Source of the DNA: an uncultured marine group III euryarchaeote
Lineage (GTDB): Archaea; Thermoplasmatota; Poseidoniia; MGIII; CG-Epi1
Reading direction: 5' to 3'
Assembly (NCBI GenBank): GCA_902531985.1
Contig: CACAGG010000009.1
Location: 1 to 32,752 of the forward strand
DNA: 32,752 nucleotides
Under the pieces are notes generated by a model. The model was not told the DNA's origin. It was given only the letters and a program-made list of their open reading frames with translations, and did not search any database. The number at the start of each line of letters is the position of its first letter. Within the stretch, counting starts at the first letter, position 1. This document shows positions 23,375-31,539 of this stretch, piece by piece. The translations under genes and the position numbers were made by a program.

Positions 23375-26300
23375 ATGCAAAAAACTCATAATGTAAGCAA
23401 GAGAAATTGGGCTGCAAAGCTAATGGCGATTGTAGTCGTCGTGTCTATGGTAGCAAGCACGTTAGTGCTATTCGCTCCAGAGGCATCGGCAAGAACCGGA
23501 AGTGATTCTTACGGTTATACTTTTAAGGATAATGCTGAATCAGACGGTCCAGTATATGCAGATGAATGGATAGAACTAGTAGGCAATGATGCAGCTACTC
23601 TTTTAATTTCATCTAGTACTGATGCTGGTCAATCCGCAGTTGATATTGGCTTTACCTTTGAATTCTACGAAAACGAATATACAACGTGGGGTAACGGAGG
23701 AGATAACGGGTATATTAATCTGGGATCTGCAGGTTATTCCTCTCGCTGGACTCCATATTCAATTCCATACAGTGGATTGGGTACTGCAGTTATTGGCGGA
23801 TGGTTTGACGGCGGTTTCTGTAGAGCAAGTAATCCTACAGCAGGAGTTTACTATGCTACTATCGGTACTGAACCAAACAGACAGTTAGTTGTTCAGTATC
23901 AAGATCAGGGCGCCTGGTATCCTTCAGTTTACCAATGTCCTGGAAGTGCTGCAGCTAATGCTTTGACTTGGCAGATAGTACTTCACGAGAATACAAATTT
24001 AATTACTATGAATTACAAGGATACAAATGGCGGTTACAGTTCAGATAATGAATATATGACTGCAGGTATCCAAGGTGTTCCAGGTGGAACGTTAACTGGT
24101 TTACAATATGCATACCGTAACAACCCATCTTGGTCAGATGAGAAATCAGTAAGATATGCACCACCACCTCCAGCAAGAAATGATTTAAGATTAAAATCAA
24201 CCGCTGTTCCTGACCCAATGTCATTGGCAGATGAAAATGTTCTTGGAGCTACTGTAGCTAATTACGGTGTAAACTGTGATACAGCAGGATCATGCACTCC
24301 AGTAAATGAAGACAACATTGAAGTAAAAGCTAGTATTTTCTCAGTTAAAGAAAGTGTTTCTACTTTTGCATTCGATGGTGAAGATTCAGATTCATTTACA
24401 CCGATGACTGTTCAAGGTCAAAACAAGTGGACTGCGGCTGTAAACGACGGTAAAGGAAACCATAATTACGGAGATGAAGGAAGTGACGATGGTTCTTGGT
24501 CCTCAGGACGTAAATCAACAACGCTTGGCGGTATGTTCTCAGATCAACAAAAAATCCACTATGATGGAACTAATATTTTGATTGCAGATAAAGGCTCAGA
24601 CAGCATTTTGAAATTAGATGTCTCTACAAATACAGTAACAACCGTTATTGCTACAAGTAGCACTTATCTAAACGACGTAATCGATGTTACAGATGATGGA
24701 ACATACTACTATACCTTAGCTAGAACTTCAGGAACTTACTCATCTACAACTAAAGTTTGTAAGTGGTTAATTGCAGATACAACCCAAACACCAACATGTA
24801 GTGGTTCTACTGCAGTAAGATACGGAACTTCTTTGACACACTTTGGCGGAGAGATTTTTGCATTGCAAACTTCATCAAGTTCTACATATCGTAAAGTTAT
24901 AATTTTAGATGCAAGTGATATGTCTACAGAAGGCAGCTTCGCATATTCAGCTTCAGTATCCTCTTATTACTATGCAATGGGAATTGATGCAGATGATACT
25001 ACTGGTGATTTGTATATTGCTTACCGTGATTATTACGGACGTACTAGGGAATATACTAGAGATGGAAGTGGAGATTATTCAGCATCAGATTACAGACAAT
25101 TTTACACATACGCAAGATATCATCATGCATTGGATGTCCAAGATGATTATGTCTATACAAGTGGATATTACTATTCATCCTGGTATGGTGGAATGAAGAA
25201 GTGTTCAACAAGTTCATCTAGTTGTTCAAGTCTTTGGTCATCATATTCTGGAGCAAATGGATACAAAGGTTCAGTTGCAACGACTGATACTGGTGATATT
25301 TACGTATCAAGTAATTATGCATTTAGTTACTACAGTTTCTCTAACTGGGATGACAAGATCTGGATTCACGAAAATGATGGTGGCTACTCAGGTACACCAG
25401 ATACAACCTTGGGACCAAATCCGGCCAGTATGTCAGCATTGTCAACTCCAGCATTTGATACATCAGATGCTATTGGAATGACTATGACGTTCAAATATTC
25501 ATATCAGTTTTACTACAGATGGGAAGGAGCTTACCTTGAGTCATCTGTTGACGGCGGAAGCACTTGGGATTATATCTCAGATGATAAATTCTCAGCCGGT
25601 GGATACTATGGAACAACATTCGGCGTATATGGAAATCCAATATCTACTTCACTAGATACTTGGACTTACTATAACACGAATGACAGATATAGTTACAATA
25701 CAAATACAGCCCCATGGGCTTCAGCTTCATTGGATCTTGGAGATTACACTGGCTACAGTGATGTAAGATTCCGTTGGGTTGTAGGTTTCAATCAGTATGA
25801 TAATACATACTACTATGATTCCTACTTCAGACTTGACGATGTAGTAATAACTACCAAAGAAGCAGATACAACCTATGCTGAAGAAACTCAATCCATAGCT
25901 TCTCTTGGATTTAAAGAAGAAGCAAGCGTAGAGTTCTTTACAGTAAATACCTTCCAGCCTTCGCTAGAAGGATTGGCTGTTGGAGATAAATTAGCAGTAT
26001 TGATCAGCGTTACTGGCGAAAATGGTGACGAAGATGCAAGCAACAACAGAGACATCCAATTCAGGGAAGTCAAATATGTTATATTTGCAGATGACTTCGA
26101 AGATGGCGATGCTAGCAACTGGGAAACTGGTAAAATTAGATACGGATCAGGAGATAGTTGGGGAGTTCGTGACCGAGACGCTAACGCAGGTTCTTACTCT
26201 ATGGACAGTGACTTTAGAAGATCCAATTCACTTCCAGCAGATAACTATGTCTCAACTCCAAGTTTAGACTTGACCTTGCCTGTAGAAGCTGAACTTCAGA

Positions 26301-29300
26301 TGGCAATATCTTTCTATGGATATTACACATACGATGGATATCAAGTACAAGCTTCAGGAGACGGTGGAGATACTTGGGCAGCAATACAACCTAAGGCAGA
26401 GGATTCAAGGCAGTATGGTACAATCTATAACACTGCTTACTATTCTAATCCATTACGTGGACTCAAAGCATATACATCTTATGGAACATCAACTGGGTTT
26501 ACTTATTCACCTGATCCTCAGGGATGGCTGAAAGCTACATTTGATTTGACAGAATTCTGTGGAAAGAACGATGTTAAGGTCAGAGTAGTTACAGGTTGGT
26601 CAACATTATCAACAGGTCCAAGTTACTTTGAATCGTTCTTTAGATTCGACGATGTAGCAGTTACTGGACTAGTGTTCAATGACAATATAGGTCTAGGAGG
26701 ATTTGAACTACCAGACCCATTGGGTGTGGATGCAACAGTTCCTGTAGAAACAACAGTTATCAATGCAGGTATTAACGCTCAAGACGCAGGTGATGCAACT
26801 GTAAGATTACAGTTAGGACCTATGGGATTGGAAACCTATGATTCCTCAGATGATATGGAAAGCTATGCAGATGAAGCTGCAGCAGTAGTTGCAGGCTGGG
26901 CAACCAGTGATGACTGTAATACAACCTACAGCACATGTAGCAACTGGGGATACTATGGAGGAGATCCAGGATTTGTCATGAATACTGATGAAGGAGATGG
27001 AGACGAAACCAACTCTTGGGGATCAGATGGCGATGAATTCCAGATGTATTACGGAGGAGGAAGTGTTAGTGCAACAACACCAACAATCGATTTCTCTGGT
27101 GCAGCTAGTGATTTAACTTTCACAATGGTTCACAGATACAACTTTGACTACTATTCAGGATATACTTCCTATAATGGCGCTCAAGTTCACATATCAACAG
27201 ATGGCGGAGATAATTGGGCAGTACTCACACCTAGTGGAGGATACCCAGGAACAATGTACAACTATGCACCATACGGTAATCCATTGTATGGACAAGCAGG
27301 TTTCGTACACTGTAGTTCATGTCCGGGATCTGGAGCGGCCAGTGATGATGCAGATGAGTACATCTCTTCTGAATTCGATATGGCAGCTTACGTAGATATG
27401 TCTGATGTAAAACTCAAGTTCGTTGTTGGAATGTATAGATACCAATGGCCAGGTGACGGAGAACACTGGCACATTGATTCATTATCATTCACAGGAACAG
27501 GAATGGAGTCAGTTGCGTTTGAAGAAAGGTGGGATATCACTGGCGCTGGTGCTGGTGGCGCTTTCGTGAGCGGTGAAGCTCAGACAGTAGGCGTAGATTA
27601 TCACTTCCAAGTTCCAGGCGAATACAAAATTGTATTTGATGCATGGATTGGAGATAACCCGTCTGACGGAGATGACTTTGCTGGAGACAACAGTGTTGCT
27701 CTTGCAAGAGAAACCATGTTCACAGTTGTAGGAACTACAGGAGATGAAGTTGCTATGACTAAGAAGAATGACGAAAACAATGATAGATTCTATGACAGTG
27801 GTTGGCACGCTTCAGTAGATGGAGGACCTAAGGATGGATTGCAATGGCAACCTTCAGCTACTACAGGTGCAAGTTCAGCCCCAGTATGGTGGAGTGGTAT
27901 CGACACATATGGTAGTTCGTACAACGGTGACGATACCAGTTTAGTATCACCTGTTTTCGATCTTTCAAAGGCAACATCAGCTAAGTTAGTATTCAATCAT
28001 AAATTTGCAATGCACGGGTTTGAATATTCCTGGGCTAACTACTACTATGATGGTGGTAGAGTTGAAATTAGTACAGATGCAGGAGATTCTTGGTCAGCAT
28101 TGAACCCAACTTCTGGTTTGGGCTATGGTGGAACTATCTACAATTATGCATACTATGGTAACCCATTGAGAGGCCAATCTGGCTTCGTTATGGGCTCAGA
28201 TGGTTGGCAAGAAACACAATGTAGATTAGATTCTTACACAGGTCCAGGAATGGATCAACTTCAGATAAGATTCCGATTGGGTGGAACGTTCTTTAACAAT
28301 CCAACAAGTTGGGAAATTGATGATGTAGGAGTTTATGGTCTTGGTTTCGATCTTGCTATGACTTCTGAATCAGCACCATACACCTTAGAGGTTGGTGAAG
28401 GATTCACAATGTCTACTTCATTCAAGAATCAAGGTATGGGTGATCTAGGACCTGGTGGAGCTGTAGAATCAGCTCACGCATACGCATACATAAATGACAT
28501 GAGTGGAAACGAGAAGTGGTCTTCAGCAAGTTCACTTGGATCATTAGGTATGGCTTACTATGATGAATTAGGTAACACATTTGCAGGTGAAGAATCAGCA
28601 GTTCTTGAGTTTAATTACCCAGGAATGGACACAGCTGGTCTATACACAGCAGGTATCAAGGTAGCAGATTCAGATGGTAATACCCTAGCAGACTTGTTTA
28701 TGGCTAACAATGATGCAAGTCATATGTTAATTGTAGGTAAGAGTGCCGATATGGGTACGCCTCTATTGACTGGTGGAGCTAACTGGGTAGCAACCGAAAA
28801 TGAACCAGCAGAAGTCGGTGACGGCGCTATGGGCGTCTCATGGGATCAAACTGGCGTAGCTACTGAAGCATTAGCAGTGTCTATTGGAGGACAAGCAACT
28901 GGCTTTGATCCTCAGAACCCAAGTGTTCAACTTGGAACTACAGTGACATGGACCAATGCAGATAGTATAACTCACACAGTTACAGACAAAGATGCACAAT
29001 TCGATTCTTTCGATATTGGACCTGGTGACAGCTGGTCATTAACCTTCACAGAAGTTGGAGTGTTCAGCTATTACTGTAAGTATCATCCAATGATGGAAGG
29101 AACTGTAACAGTACTGTCATCTCAGTCTGCAGATGAGCAAGTCAGAACAAATTACATTGAAGTTTGGTCTGCCACAGCTTATCTAGTATTCTGGGCCAAT
29201 TTCGATATGTCTGATGACAGTGAAATTAGTCTTTATGCGCAGAAGAAAGGCGCATCTTTGGATGACGCAGACACTCTAGGTCTATGGGGAGCTAACGGAT

Positions 29301-30517
29301 TCACCATAATGGATGGATCAAACCATGAGGAAGTTGGAGGAACACTATCTGGAGCTTCAGATGGTTGGAATCCATACTACATGTCATTGGATTCAAAGAA
29401 GCTAGGATACAGTAGTTTAGATTACGATCCAGCTGATGACAATGCATACTCATTCGTCTTCCGTGCAAGAGGTGTTGAAGGAACTGCCCACATTGGTGGA
29501 GTTCAAGTTATTCGAACACTTGATACTGGATTCTTTATGACCAAAGATGATGTCGGCAAGTTGACTTATGATATATTCCCAAGTTTAGCAGTCGAAATCG
29601 ACTACTTCACTAAGAATATAGGTACACAAGACAACACTTTCCGCATGACTCCAGAATTAGAAGCACAAGGTAAATCCTACGAAGGTGCAGCCTTTGATGT
29701 TTCAATTAATGTCATGATGAATGGTAATACTTTTGAAGATATTACTTCAAGTCAGGATGAAAACGGAATTTGGACATATGAATTCGATATGGCTCCAGAT
29801 GATGAAGCAATGATTACTGTCCGCTTCGGTGCTCCAGACTACGATCAAGAAGCAGGTGAACCAGCAGGTAACCGCAAATTTGATGTAATAGTCAATGGAT
29901 ATGATGTAGGCAGTGATGAAGCTCTAAGAGAACCAGTTGCAGCAACTTTGTTCATCAAACCTTCACAGTTTGTGCTTGGTGAGATGACCTTTAACCGCGC
30001 AGGTGTAATCGAAGGAGACTCTTTAGATATCACAGTTAAAGCATGGAATGAAGGTAACTACGCATCTGATGTGTTAGTTGTTTTCTACGCTATGGATTCA
30101 ACTGGTGATGCATACTCTACTCCAGAAGGAGTCAAACGTATGAAGAGAGTGGCTTCAACAACTGTACCACTAATGGCACCTAAGCCTGTTTTAGAAAATG
30201 ATGGAGTTTTCCAAACTTGGTACTTTGCAACAGCAACATGGGACGAAACATTCATTCCAGGAACTACAGTTCAAGACTTTGAGACTGTAGAAATGTATGC
30301 AATGATCAACCCTGATGCAGAAGAGCAAGATGTCAAAGATGGAGTGAAAACTCAAGATGAGTATCTAAACCAGAAAGATGATAATGATGCAGTTGGCAGC
30401 ATTGCAGTTGTCAAGAACAAGGCATCTACACCATCTTTCACAGTAGGACTCATTGGTCTGTCTGTAGCAGCCTTAGTAGCATCTATTGGTGCTTCTCTCC
30501 GTAGAGAAGAAGAATAG
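23375..30517 (+). CDS. Giant secreted multidomain surface protein with cupredoxin domain and C-terminal sorting-type anchor
   Basis: 2380 residues. Signal peptide 1-39, likely cut after EASA. Then an N-terminal beta domain (about 45-260) and a CARDB-like segment. A Ser/Tyr-rich beta-propeller-like region follows (about 390-675; e.g. YDGTNILIADKGSDSILKLD). Four related jelly-roll modules lie at about 680-830, 900-1098, 1155-1380 and 1466-1659; most share a DGG.TW strand, a YGNPLRGQ-like loop and a closing F-R-F/L-D-D-V. Next come a CARDB-like domain (1660-1790) and a type I copper site (about 1825-1917: H1867 in ITHTVTD, then C1901, H1904, M1907 in YYCKYHPMMEG). Further beta domains lead to the tail PSFTVGLIGLSVAALVASIG plus RREEE, resembling PGF-CTERM-type sorting tails. 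Start ATG with AAGGTG 7 nt upstream. Likely a cell-surface adhesin or S-layer-associated protein; function unproven. Confidence 0.85.
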   Translation: MQKTHNVSKRNWAAKLMAIVVVVSMVASTLVLFAPEASARTGSDSYGYTFKDNAESDGPVYADEWIELVGNDAATLLISSSTDAGQSAVDIGFTFEFYENEYTTWGNGGDNGYINLGSAGYSSRWTPYSIPYSGLGTAVIGGWFDGGFCRASNPTAGVYYATIGTEPNRQLVVQYQDQGAWYPSVYQCPGSAAANALTWQIVLHENTNLITMNYKDTNGGYSSDNEYMTAGIQGVPGGTLTGLQYAYRNNPSWSDEKSVRYAPPPPARNDLRLKSTAVPDPMSLADENVLGATVANYGVNCDTAGSCTPVNEDNIEVKASIFSVKESVSTFAFDGEDSDSFTPMTVQGQNKWTAAVNDGKGNHNYGDEGSDDGSWSSGRKSTTLGGMFSDQQKIHYDGTNILIADKGSDSILKLDVSTNTVTTVIATSSTYLNDVIDVTDDGTYYYTLARTSGTYSSTTKVCKWLIADTTQTPTCSGSTAVRYGTSLTHFGGEIFALQTSSSSTYRKVIILDASDMSTEGSFAYSASVSSYYYAMGIDADDTTGDLYIAYRDYYGRTREYTRDGSGDYSASDYRQFYTYARYHHALDVQDDYVYTSGYYYSSWYGGMKKCSTSSSSCSSLWSSYSGANGYKGSVATTDTGDIYVSSNYAFSYYSFSNWDDKIWIHENDGGYSGTPDTTLGPNPASMSALSTPAFDTSDAIGMTMTFKYSYQFYYRWEGAYLESSVDGGSTWDYISDDKFSAGGYYGTTFGVYGNPISTSLDTWTYYNTNDRYSYNTNTAPWASASLDLGDYTGYSDVRFRWVVGFNQYDNTYYYDSYFRLDDVVITTKEADTTYAEETQSIASLGFKEEASVEFFTVNTFQPSLEGLAVGDKLAVLISVTGENGDEDASNNRDIQFREVKYVIFADDFEDGDASNWETGKIRYGSGDSWGVRDRDANAGSYSMDSDFRRSNSLPADNYVSTPSLDLTLPVEAELQMAISFYGYYTYDGYQVQASGDGGDTWAAIQPKAEDSRQYGTIYNTAYYSNPLRGLKAYTSYGTSTGFTYSPDPQGWLKATFDLTEFCGKNDVKVRVVTGWSTLSTGPSYFESFFRFDDVAVTGLVFNDNIGLGGFELPDPLGVDATVPVETTVINAGINAQDAGDATVRLQLGPMGLETYDSSDDMESYADEAAAVVAGWATSDDCNTTYSTCSNWGYYGGDPGFVMNTDEGDGDETNSWGSDGDEFQMYYGGGSVSATTPTIDFSGAASDLTFTMVHRYNFDYYSGYTSYNGAQVHISTDGGDNWAVLTPSGGYPGTMYNYAPYGNPLYGQAGFVHCSSCPGSGAASDDADEYISSEFDMAAYVDMSDVKLKFVVGMYRYQWPGDGEHWHIDSLSFTGTGMESVAFEERWDITGAGAGGAFVSGEAQTVGVDYHFQVPGEYKIVFDAWIGDNPSDGDDFAGDNSVALARETMFTVVGTTGDEVAMTKKNDENNDRFYDSGWHASVDGGPKDGLQWQPSATTGASSAPVWWSGIDTYGSSYNGDDTSLVSPVFDLSKATSAKLVFNHKFAMHGFEYSWANYYYDGGRVEISTDAGDSWSALNPTSGLGYGGTIYNYAYYGNPLRGQSGFVMGSDGWQETQCRLDSYTGPGMDQLQIRFRLGGTFFNNPTSWEIDDVGVYGLGFDLAMTSESAPYTLEVGEGFTMSTSFKNQGMGDLGPGGAVESAHAYAYINDMSGNEKWSSASSLGSLGMAYYDELGNTFAGEESAVLEFNYPGMDTAGLYTAGIKVADSDGNTLADLFMANNDASHMLIVGKSADMGTPLLTGGANWVATENEPAEVGDGAMGVSWDQTGVATEALAVSIGGQATGFDPQNPSVQLGTTVTWTNADSITHTVTDKDAQFDSFDIGPGDSWSLTFTEVGVFSYYCKYHPMMEGTVTVLSSQSADEQVRTNYIEVWSATAYLVFWANFDMSDDSEISLYAQKKGASLDDADTLGLWGANGFTIMDGSNHEEVGGTLSGASDGWNPYYMSLDSKKLGYSSLDYDPADDNAYSFVFRARGVEGTAHIGGVQVIRTLDTGFFMTKDDVGKLTYDIFPSLAVEIDYFTKNIGTQDNTFRMTPELEAQGKSYEGAAFDVSINVMMNGNTFEDITSSQDENGIWTYEFDMAPDDEAMITVRFGAPDYDQEAGEPAGNRKFDVIVNGYDVGSDEALREPVAATLFIKPSQFVLGEMTFNRAGVIEGDSLDITVKAWNEGNYASDVLVVFYAMDSTGDAYSTPEGVKRMKRVASTTVPLMAPKPVLENDGVFQTWYFATATWDETFIPGTTVQDFETVEMYAMINPDAEEQDVKDGVKTQDEYLNQKDDNDAVGSIAVVKNKASTPSFTVGLIGLSVAALVASIGASLRREEE

Positions 30518-30539
30518 ACGAAATAAGTCAATGAAGGAG

Positions 30540-30560
30540 GGAGAAGGTGAGTCCTTCTCC
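30540..30560 (+). terminator. Hairpin after the giant surface protein gene
   Basis: GGAGAAGG-TGAGT-CCTTCTCC is a perfect 8-bp stem with a 5-nt loop, 22 nt after the stop codon. There is no T tract after it, so it may be a 3' stability element or attenuator limiting read-through into the rhomboid gene rather than an intrinsic terminator. Confidence 0.5.
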
Positions 30561-30618
30561 TATCCGATCATTTAAACATCAGCGTCAGCTTTAATTCCAT
30601 AAGGAGATAGTTAGTATT

Positions 30619-31539
30619 ATGTCTGAACCAGCTTCTTCAACGGGAACGTTATTAGTTCTAGTTGTGGGATTTTTAGTTCTTAACTATTGTAGACAAAACC
30701 AGTTCATGGTTTCACAATCGCTAGTTTTTATCAACTTTAGTATGTTTGCTACTTGGTGGGTTCTAGTTTTTATTAAACCTTCAATGGCACTTGATGCTCT
30801 CTTAAATTTAGGATTCAAGCCTTCCTATTTGGGATCAATAAATCTTGGTTTGTTGACATTGTTTAGTTCAATGTTTATGCATGGAAGCCCTATGCATTTA
30901 CTAATGAATATGTTGATACTGATATTGCTAGGGGTTCCTTTTGAAGACCGCATAGGATCAAAGTCCTTTTTGCGAATTTATGTTATTAGCGGTTTATTAG
31001 GTTCATTACTTACAGGAATCATCTCAGTATGGAACGAAGCAAACGATGTAGAAACGATTCATATTGGTGCTTCAGGCGCCGTTTTCGGCATTATGGGAGC
31101 ATTTGTTTTATTGTATCCTAGGCTTGAGATACCTATGCTATTAGGGCCAATATTTATGCAAAGAGTCCCTGTTTTACTTTCTACTATAGTATTTGTTGGA
31201 ATGGAAACTCTCTATGTGGGTTTAGGTACTGATGATGGTATTGGGCACGGAACACATATGGCGTCATTTGTTGGTGGTGTATTTTTAGCCCCTTATTACG
31301 CGTCAAAAGCAAAAGAGTCTAAAGAAGTAATTGATTTTGATTTATCTCTTTTATCTAAGATCAATGAAAAAACAGGTATGGGAGACCATGAACTCAAAAT
31401 GATTAAAGATTCAGATGAACCCGAATTAGTAGAAGCTTGGGTAGATGAATTCTGGAAAATTCAGAAGTGTCCCAATTGCGATGGCAATATATCTCCAAAA
31501 GGCAAGTGCTCAAGCTGCAATTCTAATTTTATAGATTAA
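30619..31539 (+). CDS. Rhomboid-family intramembrane serine protease with C-terminal zinc ribbon
   Basis: 306 residues, about six membrane helices. The oxyanion H93/N97 lie in FMHGSPMHLLMNM, the catalytic S152 is in IGASGAVFG, and the catalytic H213 is in GHGTHMASFVGG, so the protease dyad is complete. After the membrane domain there is a charged linker and a C4 zinc ribbon, CPNCDGNISPKGKCSSC, ending the protein. AAGGAGATAG at 30601-30610 provides a strong ribosome-binding site 8 nt before the ATG. The gene follows the giant surface protein gene by about 100 bp on the same strand, separated by a hairpin. Substrates are unknown; rhomboids cut single-span membrane proteins, and some bacterial ones (rhombosortases) process C-terminal sorting tails. 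Confidence 0.9.
   Translation: MSEPASSTGTLLVLVVGFLVLNYCRQNQFMVSQSLVFINFSMFATWWVLVFIKPSMALDALLNLGFKPSYLGSINLGLLTLFSSMFMHGSPMHLLMNMLILILLGVPFEDRIGSKSFLRIYVISGLLGSLLTGIISVWNEANDVETIHIGASGAVFGIMGAFVLLYPRLEIPMLLGPIFMQRVPVLLSTIVFVGMETLYVGLGTDDGIGHGTHMASFVGGVFLAPYYASKAKESKEVIDFDLSLLSKINEKTGMGDHELKMIKDSDEPELVEAWVDEFWKIQKCPNCDGNISPKGKCSSCNSNFID

Noticed and set aside
23622-27808. Numerous 60-100-codon frames in other phases within the giant surface protein gene
   Set aside because: They reflect the biased codon use of a Ser/Thr/Gly/Tyr-rich protein; none has start signals or homology.
25500-28360. Repeats resembling a repeat array
   Set aside because: The periodicity is long (several hundred bases), the copies are diverged and coding; they are protein modules, not a CRISPR or tandem DNA repeat.
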